A stretch of DNA of 48,412 nt from positions 1 to 48,412 of the forward strand of contig PGZR01000006.1 in the NCBI GenBank assembly GCA_002841405.1, in the 5' to 3' direction. The first letter of the stretch is position 1. Each line of letters starts with the position of its first letter. The translations under genes were made by a program, and so were the position numbers. Origin of the DNA: Firmicutes bacterium HGW-Firmicutes-4. GTDB lineage: Bacteria; Bacillota; Clostridia; Eubacteriales; Eubacteriaceae. Shown here piece after piece: positions 32,785 through 40,877 of this stretch. The notes below the pieces were generated by a model, which searched no databases, was not told the origin of the DNA, and was given only the letters and a program-made list of their open reading frames with translations.

Positions 32785-33588
32785 TTACGCCTCCGGCCCC
32801 TGATAACGGGGAAACTTCTGGGGATCGGCGACCACGCCGTCGATGGTGATGGCGCCGGTGGGACAAAAATTGTAGCAGCGCATGCAGGCGGTGCAGCCCG
32901 ATGAAAAGACAAACTTATCGCCCTTAAGCTGGATACTCCCGGTGGGGCAGTTTTTAATGCAGACCATGCAACGGGTGCAGCGGGCGCGGTCAACACCAAG
33001 GGTCTGATAAAACTTGGCAATCGCCTCCGGTACTTTTTTGCGGATCAGCGCGCCGATCAACAGCTGCGGGCCGTGGCCCTTAATCCGTTTACGGCCGGCA
33101 ATCAGGCAATCGGCCAGGCGCTGCAGTTCCTGGCGGCCCCGGTCCATCCGTTTGGCCAGCCTGGCCCGGTCCAGTGGTTTGCTGCTGGTGACATTATTGC
33201 AGAGCTGAATATTGACGTAAGCCGTCAGTGTCAGCCCCGATCCCGCCAGCAGCGTTTGCATCTCAGTGGGGCCAAAGGCATTGACATAACCGTAGGTATT
33301 GATAACATAGGTGCTTTTGGGGCTTGGCAGCGGCCCGATCAGGCCCACCACCCGGCTTAAAAAGGCCCGCATCAGCGGTGGAATGTCGCCACCATAAATG
33401 GGGTTGGCAAAACCGATCGCATCGGCATCCGCCACAATCGCCCGGATCTGCTCATCACTGAGCTGAGAACCGATATCGATACTAAACTGCGCGGCCTGAT
33501 GGCCCTGCTCCTGGATGCGCTTAGTAAATTCCGCAACGGCCCAGCGGGTGTTGCCGGTACCGCTGAAATAAAAGGTTGAATAGTTCAT
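32785..33588 (-). CDS. Flavodoxin/ferredoxin fusion (EFR1 family)
   Basis: A 267-residue electron-transfer protein. Residues ~1-150 are flavodoxin-like with the FMN phosphate loop FSGTGNTRW and GFANPIYGGDIPP. Residues ~205-260 hold two [4Fe-4S] motifs, CTRCMVCIKNCPTGSI and CTACMRCYNFCPTGAI. This layout is the EFR1 type common in strict anaerobes. GAGGAG lies five nt before the ATG at 33588; the longer frame starts five codons earlier at a TTG. It sits between c-di-GMP genes and overlaps no gene; the electron partners are unknown. Confidence 0.92.
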   Translation of the reverse strand: MNYSTFYFSGTGNTRWAVAEFTKRIQEQGHQAAQFSIDIGSQLSDEQIRAIVADADAIGFANPIYGGDIPPLMRAFLSRVVGLIGPLPSPKSTYVINTYGYVNAFGPTEMQTLLAGSGLTLTAYVNIQLCNNVTSSKPLDRARLAKRMDRGRQELQRLADCLIAGRKRIKGHGPQLLIGALIRKKVPEAIAKFYQTLGVDRARCTRCMVCIKNCPTGSIQLKGDKFVFSSGCTACMRCYNFCPTGAITIDGVVADPQKFPRYQGPEA

Positions 33589-33610
33589 CGTAGCTCCTCG
33601 CAAATAATAA

Positions 33611-35341
33611 TTACGTTCCGATCACCCGGTTAATAAAAACCGCGGCGATGGCCGGGTCAAACTGCGTGCCGGAATTGTGAACAATGGCGCGGACAGCCTG
33701 GCTCTGGTCCATTGCCGGCCGGTAGGGGCGATCGGTGAGCATCGCATCGTAGGCTTCGGCAATCGCGATAATCCGGGCCAGCAGCGGGATTTTCAGACCG
33801 ACCAGGCGCGTGGGATAACCGCTGCCATCCCACCATTCGTGGTGACCAAGAATCGCCAGGGCAATTTCGGCTCTGTCCGCCGAGGTATTGGTAATATGGT
33901 AGCCGATTTCCGGATGTCGTTTAATCGCCACCCACTCATCGGCGGTCAAAGCGCCCTTTTTATCCAGTAGCTGGGGATCAAGGGTGACCTTGCCAATGTC
34001 ATGAAGCAGGGCCACCCAATTTAGGGTCTCCAGCTCCTTGTCACTGAGATGCATTTCCATCGCGATCAGCCGGGCATAGCGGCTGACATTCTCGCCATGG
34101 GTTTTTTCAATCGCGCTTTTTTGATACAACGACGCCATGATCATGCGAATGGTATTGTCCCGGACCTGGGGTTTCATCTCCAGTTTGTGCTTGTACATAT
34201 AATTTTCGGCATTCTTAAACACTGTTGTGATATCTTCAGACAGGTTTTTTTTGGTATCCCAGCCAAAGGCGATCGACAGCACCCCCTGGTCAACCGGGGC
34301 CAAAGCCACGGCCTGATTCATTCGTTCGACAATTTTAATGGTGGTTTCCTCATCGGTATTGGGCAACAACAGCACAAATTCATCGCCGCCCCAGCGCGCT
34401 GCGACATCATTGGGGCGACAGAATTTTTTGATGATTTTGCCGGCGGCATAGATCACTTCGTCCCCCGCCAGGTGACCGAAAGAATCATTGATCATTTTCA
34501 GACTGTTGATATCGCCCATAATAATCGACAGCGGAAAATGGCGGCGGCCATCAATCCGTTTCAGTTCTTCTTCAAAATAACGGCGGTTATAAAGCCCGGT
34601 CAGGTGATCATGGTAGCTCAGGTACTCAATTTGCTCATTTTGGGCGGTCCGCTCGGTGATGTCCCGAAAAATCAGCACCACTCCGGTGGTGTTTCCCTCA
34701 CTGTCTTTGACTGGGGTGGCGCTGTCCTCAATATTAAAGCGGTTACCATGGCGGTCGGTGATGACGGCGTGGTTGGTCGAGGCCGTACTGAGATCGGTTT
34801 TGAGGACCTCATCGACCGGATTGGGGACCTGATATTCGGAATTTTCATGGGTCAGGTTAAAAACCTGGCTAAAGCTTTGGCCCTGCGCCGCATCATTGGT
34901 CCAGCCGGTCAGCTCTTCGGCGACTCGATTTAGCATCGTCACCCGCTGCTCCAGATTCACCACGATAATGCCATCCCCGACGCTTTTCATAACCTGATCC
35001 AGATTTTTATGGCTCCATTCCAGCTGGTTGATGAGCAGATAAATCCCCGAGGCAACAAACAGCAAAATGCTGGCCCGGAGGATCGGCGGCATTAAAAAGA
35101 CGCCGTTGCTAAGATAGTCCATGACGATATGGAACACTCCCAGAAACATCGCGACCTGGATCACATATTGTTTGTACCACAGACCGACCATCACGATCAC
35201 GACGTAAAAGAGATGGGTGTAGACCACATCAATGCCCTTGAAATAATTGAAATAAACCGCTACAAAAATCGTTCCCAGCAAACACAGGCCGACCATGGTG
35301 ATGCGGATCTGATGATTGACATTTTCCTGAAATCTTTCCAT
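33611..35341 (-). CDS. Membrane PAS-GGDEF-HD-GYP protein
   Basis: A 576-residue bifunctional c-di-GMP enzyme. Four to five short membrane helices (~14-106; VGLCLLGTIFVAVYF, LFYVVIVMVGLWY), PAS (~115-235: VMKSVGDGIIVVNLEQRVTM), GGDEF (~245-400; MGDINSLKMIND, GGDEF, inhibitory RPND five residues before it) and HD-GYP (~410-574; HDIGKVTLD, HHEWWDGSGYPTR). Both active sites look complete. The ATG is 23 nt from the nearest recognisable AG-rich site, so the ribosome site is weak. It is a close relative of the proteins at 26722 and 36997 and ends 22 nt before the flavodoxin-ferredoxin gene. Confidence 0.92.
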   Translation of the reverse strand: MERFQENVNHQIRITMVGLCLLGTIFVAVYFNYFKGIDVVYTHLFYVVIVMVGLWYKQYVIQVAMFLGVFHIVMDYLSNGVFLMPPILRASILLFVASGIYLLINQLEWSHKNLDQVMKSVGDGIIVVNLEQRVTMLNRVAEELTGWTNDAAQGQSFSQVFNLTHENSEYQVPNPVDEVLKTDLSTASTNHAVITDRHGNRFNIEDSATPVKDSEGNTTGVVLIFRDITERTAQNEQIEYLSYHDHLTGLYNRRYFEEELKRIDGRRHFPLSIIMGDINSLKMINDSFGHLAGDEVIYAAGKIIKKFCRPNDVAARWGGDEFVLLLPNTDEETTIKIVERMNQAVALAPVDQGVLSIAFGWDTKKNLSEDITTVFKNAENYMYKHKLEMKPQVRDNTIRMIMASLYQKSAIEKTHGENVSRYARLIAMEMHLSDKELETLNWVALLHDIGKVTLDPQLLDKKGALTADEWVAIKRHPEIGYHITNTSADRAEIALAILGHHEWWDGSGYPTRLVGLKIPLLARIIAIAEAYDAMLTDRPYRPAMDQSQAVRAIVHNSGTQFDPAIAAVFINRVIGT

Positions 35342-35468
35342 AAGTTAATCCTCATTTCGTTGATGTTGATTCGCTGTTGGTTTGATTGGATACCGGCCTA
35401 ATCCGGCTGGATGGAGCTGTCGTAGTTAAGCGGACGATGGTGGTCCTGTACGGCCTCAATATTACGAG

Positions 35469-35695
35469 TTAATAATTAAGGTCAGGACCGGTATTGTAAA
35501 AATGGGCACTGTTTCTCCCGTTGTTCTTGACCTGATAGATAACCAGGTCCGATTTTTTTATCAGCACCTCGATATCCCGGTCAGTATCGGGATAAATTGC
35601 CATCCCGATACTGACAGTTACCGTCAGCCTCTCGTTTCCGAGATTGATCGGTGCCGCCACACCGGTTAGAATCTTATCTACAATTGGTCTCCATT
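35469..35695 (-). pseudogene. 3' remnant of a GGDEF gene
   Basis: About 75 codons of a GGDEF C-terminus (IVDKILTGVAAPINLGNE, VSIGMAIYPDTDRDIEVLI, VKNNGRNSAHFYN). They resemble the C-terminus of the truncated gene at 28928-29985 (TASTGIALYPNDGSEIDELI, VKNNGRNNVQFYN). Everything upstream, including the catalytic loop, is missing and a stop lies just before. The 35342-35468 gap next to it holds nothing recognisable. Confidence 0.8.
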
Positions 35696-35771
35696 AACCC
35701 TTTTCGGGTTGATGATTTATTATACACTATCAGTACGGTTGCTGAACAGGCTTTTAATTTGAAATTAGCAG

Positions 35772-36140
35772 TTAAAAGGCCACCCCAAAAATCGCCCCGG
35801 AAACAAAAGGAATCAGCCAGATCAGCCAGACGATCAGACTGAGTTTGTGAAAATTGGCCCGGGCTTTTTGATCATTCCTAACCAGAACTACCGTGGCCCA
35901 AACCGCATGGAAGAGCATCAGCAGAATCGCCAGCAGACCGGTAAGGCCGTGGAAACTCAACAGCGTGACGTCGCCTGCCAGTTCGCTCATCAGCATGGTG
36001 CCGGTGGTATCACACATCAGGCCAAGATAAAACACGACCAGATGCCACACTTTTAGCTGGCCCTGAAGCTTCTCACCCCACACCCCAATTGAATAGAACA
36101 CCAGCGCCAGGGTAATGGCGGTGCTTGCATAAATTAACAT
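35772..36140 (-). CDS. HsmA-family membrane protein (TIGR03987-like)
   Basis: A 122-residue protein with four predicted membrane helices (TAITLALVFYSIGVW, VWHLVVFYLGLMCDTTGTML, LTGLLAILLMLFHAVWATVV, LIVWLIWLIPFVSGAIFG). Histidines lie in or near the helices (WHLVVF, FHGLTG, FHAVWA, FHKLSL), a pattern I associate with the HsmA/TIGR03987 family; the biochemical role is unknown to me. AGGAGG is seven nt before the ATG. It follows the tetR gene by ~107 nt on the same strand, and the gap contains a copy of the palindrome found in the tetR promoter, so it is probably the regulator's target. Confidence 0.8.
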   Translation of the reverse strand: MLIYASTAITLALVFYSIGVWGEKLQGQLKVWHLVVFYLGLMCDTTGTMLMSELAGDVTLLSFHGLTGLLAILLMLFHAVWATVVLVRNDQKARANFHKLSLIVWLIWLIPFVSGAIFGVAF

Positions 36141-36194
36141 TATAAATCCTCCTGATTATTATTGTGACTTTGATAAAATAAACTAACCCAGTAC

Positions 36195-36209
36195 CTGAAC
36201 ATCGTTCAT
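36195..36209 (-). promoter_or_regulatory. TetR-type operator before the hsmA-like gene
   Basis: CTGAAC-ATC-GTTCAT on the plus strand matches the palindrome in the tetR promoter (ATGAAC-TGC-GTTCAT at 36830-36844) with one arm base changed. It lies ~55 nt upstream of the hsmA-like start. Confidence 0.65.
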
Positions 36210-36247
36210 TTGCTTATAAAAATAAAATCACATCCTAGTGATATGAT

Positions 36248-36805
36248 TTATTCCAGTAGCTGTTTCAGAAATAACTCAAAGGATTGATACTGAAATAGCG
36301 GCATCTGAACGATGGTGATGCAATTCGTAATGATGAATTTTGCCGTTTCCTGAGCCCCCAATCTGATTTGGATGGTATTGTCCGCCGCCGCTCTGGTCAG
36401 CTCCGCAGCAATCAGGTCAATCAACTGATCGATAAAGCAATGATCTTTTTGTAATCCGCCATCGCTATACGCCTGATCCCCATAGAGTTCCGGAGTCAGC
36501 CAATACTGCCGGAAGTTGCTGATAAAGATCTCCAATTCAGTGAACACCCGATGCAGCTTCGGATAAATGTCAGCATCTGTTGCGATAATTTCCGTAACGG
36601 CATCAAGGAAGCGTTGCCAATAGTCGGTCATCATTTCGAACAGCAGGTCTTTTTTGGTCGGATAGTAATTATAGATGGTACCGAGGGCAATGCCACAGGC
36701 TTTTGACAAAGCCCGCATGCTTAATTTCTGATACCCCTGTTGATATAAGATCTCCTTGGCGTGACTTATGATCAGCTGTTTGGGATTTTCAATGATCCGG
36801 GCCAA
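36248..36805 (-). CDS. TetR family transcriptional regulator
   Basis: A ~185-residue repressor. The HTH spans ~15-60: IISHAKEILYQQGYQKLSMR, ALSKACGIALGTIYNYYPTK, DLLFEMM. The C-terminal ligand domain is not diagnostic. The frame is open to 36934, but that stretch contains the promoter and operator; a TTG at 36805 follows GGAGGGAGG and gives a normal TetR N-terminus. A perfect 15-bp palindrome sits on its promoter and a second copy precedes the downstream hsmA-like gene, so it likely controls itself and that gene. A decayed copy of its 3' end lies at 32487-32569. Confidence 0.9.
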   Translation of the reverse strand: MARIIENPKQLIISHAKEILYQQGYQKLSMRALSKACGIALGTIYNYYPTKKDLLFEMMTDYWQRFLDAVTEIIATDADIYPKLHRVFTELEIFISNFRQYWLTPELYGDQAYSDGGLQKDHCFIDQLIDLIAAELTRAAADNTIQIRLGAQETAKFIITNCITIVQMPLFQYQSFELFLKQLLE

Positions 36806-36829
36806 TAACCTCCCTCCTTCCGTCTTCAA

Positions 36830-36871
36830 ATGAACTGCGTTCATTCTATAATATCTTACCGGGATTGTCAA
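36830..36871 (-). promoter_or_regulatory. tetR promoter with overlapping operator
   Basis: TTGACA (36871-36866), 17 nt, TAGAAT (36848-36843) on the minus strand. The perfect palindrome ATGAAC-TGC-GTTCAT (36830-36844) overlaps the -10 box and start point, the usual position for autorepression. Confidence 0.8.
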
Positions 36872-36891
36872 GCCGGTCGTCAGGGGGGAAT

Positions 36892-36998
36892 CAAGGGGAC
36901 GGTTCTTTTGTGTTCTGTTCCGCGTTGCATTCATGCGGACACACTACCTCCGTCCCCTTGTGTCGTCTCCCCTTGTGTCGTCCCCTTGTGTCCCAATC
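36892..36998. repeat. Extragenic palindrome and short tandem repeats (GGGGACGG type)
   Basis: CAAGGGGACGG (36892-36902) is an exact inverted copy of CCGTCCCCTTG (36950-36960). The right arm is followed by two further copies of a CCCCTTGTGTCG-like unit, giving three tandem units in about 45 nt. The left arm continues GGTTCTTTTGTG, a pattern I recall in extragenic repeats linked to Y1-type REP transposases in Firmicutes. It fills the space between the tetR promoter and the stop of the next gene. Confidence 0.7.
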
Positions 36999-39267
36999 AC
37001 CAGTGGGACACCTGGTTAATGAAGCGCTCCACCAGCCGCGGGTCAAACTGGCTGCCGGCCTGAGCCCGTAATTCGCGGATGGCCTCTTCACGGGAACGGG
37101 CCGGCTGGTAAACCTGATCATGGGTCATCACGTCATAGGCATCGACAACGGCCAGAATGCGGCTGTTAAGCGGGATTTTCTCACCGCTGAGCCCCGAGGG
37201 ATAGCCGGAGCCGTCCCATTTTTCATGATGATGGAGGATTTCCTCGGTGACCACATGGAGCTCCGGCACATTGACGGCGATCCGATAGCCGATTTCCGAA
37301 TGGGTTTGCATGATCTCCCATTCTTCCTCGGTGAGACGCCCGGGCTTGCTGAGAATATGATCGGGAATCCCCACTTTGCCGATATCATGGAGCATCGTCA
37401 GCAGGATCAGGCGGTTTTTGGCTTCGACGTTCAGGGCCAACAGCTCGGCCAGTTTCATGACGTGATCGGACAAGCGCTGGGTATGGGCCTTGGTTTCAGC
37501 CTTATTTTCATCCAGCGCCGCCAGCAGGGCGTTAATGGTGGTGCCCCGCATGCTTTTGCTTTCTAACAGCTTGATCTGATACATCATCTCCTCGGCTTTT
37601 TTAAGAACCGCCCCGGGTTCATCATCCCGGCTCTTTTTCAGCGCCACCCCAAACGAGACGCTGGCTTCAATGGTGCCATTAATGCAAATATCCTGGAGTT
37701 GCTCCTTGATCCGTTTGACCAGCACTTCGGCATCCTTCAGATCCGAACCCGGCATCACGATCATGAATTCATCGCCACCCCAACGAATCACCTGATGGCG
37801 GGAACCGGCCGCAACCTTGAGGGTTTTGGCAATATCCGTAAGCAGTTGATCGCCGATGGTATGGCCAAAAACGTCGTTGGTCATCTTCAGGCCGTTGACG
37901 TCACCCATGACAAACGCCATCGGATGGATCAGCTTGATCTCTTTCTGACTGAAATACTGCTCATAAAAGCGCCGATTGTAAAGGCCGGTCAGGGCATCGT
38001 GGTAGCTTAAGTATTCAATGCGGCGTTTCTTTTCCCGGGACAGGGTAATATCCCGAAAGACCATTACCACGCCGCTGATGGTGCCGTTTTGGGCGCGGAT
38101 CGGGGCCAGGCTGGTTTCAATGGGAATCATCATCCCCTCCTTATTAAACAGCACGGTGGGCGCGGTGATTTCCTGGCTCTGGCCGTCTTCAAGCACCTGG
38201 GCCACCAGTCCGGCCAGGGGCTCCCGGGTATATTCATGACAGATCGAGAAAATGGCCTCAAAGGGTTGGCTCTGCACTTCACCGGTCTGCCAGCCACTGG
38301 CCTGCTCGGCCGCCGGATTGAGGTAGCTGATGTTACCCTCGGCATCGGTGGTAATCACCCCGTCATGAATGGCATCCATGGTGGTTTTATGGAGCTCCTT
38401 TTCGCGATAGAGGGCGGCGGCATTCTGTTCCCGTTCGGTGGCATCGGTGATGACTGAAAAAAGATACGGCTGGCCGTCTAGTTCCAGCGGGCTGGAGTGG
38501 ACATCGACCATTCGGATTTCGCCATTCTTCAGCCGGTGGGGAAACAGAAAGTACTGCTGCCGACCCGCCAGCGCCTGGTGGCGCCGATCAGCCACCGCCG
38601 CCGGGGACAGGGTGTTGATCTGGTCAATGGTCATGGTCTTGAGCTCTTCCAGGGAATAGCCGTAAAAGGCCAGGGCCGCGGGGTTGGCATCGACAATGCG
38701 CCCCGACGCCGGTTCGATCAGCAGCATGGTGGCGGTGTGGGTCTGAAACATCTGGTCAAAGCGGGTCGTGGCCAGATGGTTTTTTATCATCCAGTCCTTC
38801 AGCACTTTGGTGTTCAGCTCGGTCACCACAATAAAGTCCTGGTCAGCGGCAGCAACCGGAGCCATGCGGCACAGCTGTTCCCTGACTTCGCCATTCCAGC
38901 AGGCCCTGCCCTTAAAAAGAATGGTTTGCCCGCTTTCCCGGCAGCCGTCAGCGTTTTTTTCGTAGACCTGGTAATAGGCTTCCCCGAGCACCGTTTTTAA
39001 ACTCTGATTACGAATCGCTTTCTGACCGAACCCGGTCATTTTTTCGTGCTCCCAGTTGTTATAACAATAAACCCAGCCAGCCGCGGTTTTAACCAGCAGC
39101 GCCATCGCCTCGGAATTATACTCCACCATCATCTCCAGATAGTCCGCTTGGCTCAGCCGTCGGTGCCAGCCTTTCCGGGCTTTCGGGGCGATGGTCACTG
39201 GCTGACTCCCAGTGTTTTTCTTTTTGGCAATGCGTCGCCACAAAAAGTTCTGGTCATTCTGTTTCAT
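36997..39267 (-). CDS. Multi-PAS GGDEF-HD-GYP protein, soluble
   Basis: A 756-residue cytoplasmic c-di-GMP enzyme. Three PAS-like modules: ~40-165 (YNSEAMALLVKTAAGWVYCY), ~175-290 (MLLIEPASGRIVDANPAALA, ending ITDATERE) and ~300-420 (TMDAIHDGVITTDAEGNISY). GGDEF follows (~430-580; MGDVNGLKMTND, GGDEF, no RxxD inhibitory site), then HD-GYP (~590-750; HDIGKVGIPD, HHEKWDGSGYPSG). No membrane helix is visible, unlike its paralogues nearby. The ATG at 39267 follows AGAGGAAAAACC; the frame extends 28 codons further without a ribosome site. Both catalytic centres look complete, so the net direction depends on signals to the PAS domains. Confidence 0.92.
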   Translation of the reverse strand: MKQNDQNFLWRRIAKKKNTGSQPVTIAPKARKGWHRRLSQADYLEMMVEYNSEAMALLVKTAAGWVYCYNNWEHEKMTGFGQKAIRNQSLKTVLGEAYYQVYEKNADGCRESGQTILFKGRACWNGEVREQLCRMAPVAAADQDFIVVTELNTKVLKDWMIKNHLATTRFDQMFQTHTATMLLIEPASGRIVDANPAALAFYGYSLEELKTMTIDQINTLSPAAVADRRHQALAGRQQYFLFPHRLKNGEIRMVDVHSSPLELDGQPYLFSVITDATEREQNAAALYREKELHKTTMDAIHDGVITTDAEGNISYLNPAAEQASGWQTGEVQSQPFEAIFSICHEYTREPLAGLVAQVLEDGQSQEITAPTVLFNKEGMMIPIETSLAPIRAQNGTISGVVMVFRDITLSREKKRRIEYLSYHDALTGLYNRRFYEQYFSQKEIKLIHPMAFVMGDVNGLKMTNDVFGHTIGDQLLTDIAKTLKVAAGSRHQVIRWGGDEFMIVMPGSDLKDAEVLVKRIKEQLQDICINGTIEASVSFGVALKKSRDDEPGAVLKKAEEMMYQIKLLESKSMRGTTINALLAALDENKAETKAHTQRLSDHVMKLAELLALNVEAKNRLILLTMLHDIGKVGIPDHILSKPGRLTEEEWEIMQTHSEIGYRIAVNVPELHVVTEEILHHHEKWDGSGYPSGLSGEKIPLNSRILAVVDAYDVMTHDQVYQPARSREEAIRELRAQAGSQFDPRLVERFINQVSHW

Positions 39268-39374
39268 GGTTTTTCCTCTTTCTCCAAAAACTTTGCGATC
39301 CCGCTGATTCTTATTGACACAATAGCTAAGAGCGATCCTTTTTTCCGCCAATGGAAGACGTTTTTAAATTGATG

Positions 39375-40877
39375 TCAGTCAGGCAAGCTCTTTTTGGCGG
39401 CCTTTTCGGTATACATCCGTTGATCAGCCTGATGAAAGAGCTCCTCCCAGGTCAGGCTGCCGCCGACCTCATCACCATGGCAATAGCCCACCGACAGGCT
39501 CAGTTTTAGAATCGGATCAGCACGATCATGGTTATGTTTATCAATGATGGCGGCAATCCGTTGTTTTAAGGTTTGGGCGGTATTGAATTGACAATTCGGC
39601 ACAATGATATAAAACTCATCGCCACCGACCCGGGCCACCAGGTCGCTTTCGCGAAAGGCTTTTTTGAGGACCCGGCCAATCCCCCTGATCAGTTCGTCAC
39701 CACTGGCATGGCCGTAATCGTCATTGACCCGCTTGAGGCCGTCGATGTCGCAGACAAAGGCGCAGGTGCCGGGCTGGATCTCATTCCGGCTGGTATATTG
39801 GTTAAAATAATTGCGGTTATAGAGCCCCGTCAGCGCATCGTGATAGCTGATATAGGCGACCTCATCGCGGGACCGTTCCAGCAGTTCATACTGGACCGAA
39901 TTAGAAATCGCCAGGGCGCTGACCCGGGCAATGCTGAGGGCAAAATTGGCATAGTCATTGATTTTTTCGGGCCGCTGAAAATCGCCGATTTCCAGGGCCC
40001 CAAAGGTCTCGCCGTAACGGCTCAGCTTGACCACCAGATAATGCCGGTCAGCATCGATTTTAAACTCATCATCGATGTCGTCGAATTCGGCCGCCAGATA
40101 GCTATCAAAATAATCATCATCGCCAGCTTCCAGAAAACGGACCCGGCCAGCCCCAAAAATAAATAAAAAGAGCTCTTTGATCTTGGCAATAATATCCCGC
40201 TTTTTAGTATAGCCGGTGATGGCCTCAATGATGTGCAGAACGGCCGCATATTCGGCCCCCTGTTTTTTGAGTTCATCCAGCTGCAAACTCTTCTCACTTG
40301 GGCCTGCCTGGACCTGCCGCCAGTCATTAATGACTTGGCTGAGATAAAGGGTCAGGCTGTCCATGCCCACATAGATCATCCGGTAAGGCAGCTGGATATA
40401 GTCGGCCAGCGCCGCTAGCCGGCTTTCAATACCGGGATCATTGCCAGTATCCAGCAGCACCAGTTCCGTGCAGGTCTCTCCGTAGAATTGGCGTGCCGTG
40501 GTCTGATTAAAGCCCCCCAGGAACAACCATTTTTCCCAGTTGAGCAACCAGCCACCAGTGATAATGTAACCGCCTTTGGCAATAATATAATCAATGAATT
40601 TTTCGTTGACGTAGTCGTGAAAACAATGGCTGCCGACCAGCACGGTGGTGTTGGCATCATCCCGCTCCGGCATTTGCGCCACCAGACAGGCGCGGCTGGT
40701 GATGATCAGCTTAGGCCCGGTATCCGCCGCCATTTGCTGGCCCACCACACCACGCTTTTTACGGTCATGACAGAGGCAGTTAAAAGGCCGGATCGTGACA
40801 AAATCAAAGCCCTTGTCCTCAACAATCTGCCGATAGTCCCCGGCATAAATTTCACAGACATAGAGGTTAAGATGCAT
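39375..40877 (-). CDS. DUF1638-like domain fused to GAF-like and GGDEF domains
   Basis: A 500-residue diguanylate cyclase. Residues ~1-190 resemble DUF1638 (LYVCEIYAGDYRQIVEDKG, TVLVGSHCFHDYV, YIITGGWLLNWEKWLFLGG, ELVLLDTGNDPGIESRLAAL), a domain I know from genes beside corrinoid methyltransferases. Residues ~195-340 are GAF-like (LFLFIFGAGRVRFLEAG, GALEIGDFQ). The GGDEF domain (~345-495) has VCDIDGLKRVND, GGDEF and the inhibitory RESD five residues before it. GGAGG lies eight nt before ATG 40877; the start overlaps the end of the methyltransferase gene by 11 bases, so translation is probably coupled. It should convert a methyl- or corrinoid-related signal into c-di-GMP; the signal is inferred. 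Confidence 0.85.
   Translation of the reverse strand: MHLNLYVCEIYAGDYRQIVEDKGFDFVTIRPFNCLCHDRKKRGVVGQQMAADTGPKLIITSRACLVAQMPERDDANTTVLVGSHCFHDYVNEKFIDYIIAKGGYIITGGWLLNWEKWLFLGGFNQTTARQFYGETCTELVLLDTGNDPGIESRLAALADYIQLPYRMIYVGMDSLTLYLSQVINDWRQVQAGPSEKSLQLDELKKQGAEYAAVLHIIEAITGYTKKRDIIAKIKELFLFIFGAGRVRFLEAGDDDYFDSYLAAEFDDIDDEFKIDADRHYLVVKLSRYGETFGALEIGDFQRPEKINDYANFALSIARVSALAISNSVQYELLERSRDEVAYISYHDALTGLYNRNYFNQYTSRNEIQPGTCAFVCDIDGLKRVNDDYGHASGDELIRGIGRVLKKAFRESDLVARVGGDEFYIIVPNCQFNTAQTLKQRIAAIIDKHNHDRADPILKLSLSVGYCHGDEVGGSLTWEELFHQADQRMYTEKAAKKSLPD

Noticed and set aside
32496-33020. A 174-codon frame spanning the GGDEF fragment and part of the flavodoxin-ferredoxin gene.
   Set aside because: Its N-terminal half is out of frame inside the real EFR1 gene; only the GGDEF and tetR pieces after 32784 are meaningful, as remnants.
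34049-34933. A 294-codon plus-strand frame opposite the 33611-35341 gene.
   Set aside because: It is a shadow of the GGDEF/HD-GYP coding strand, with no ribosome site or protein-like motifs.
36949-36995. Short tandem CCCCTTGTGTCG units considered as a CRISPR array.
   Set aside because: Units are only ~13 bases, contiguous without spacers, and no cas genes are present.
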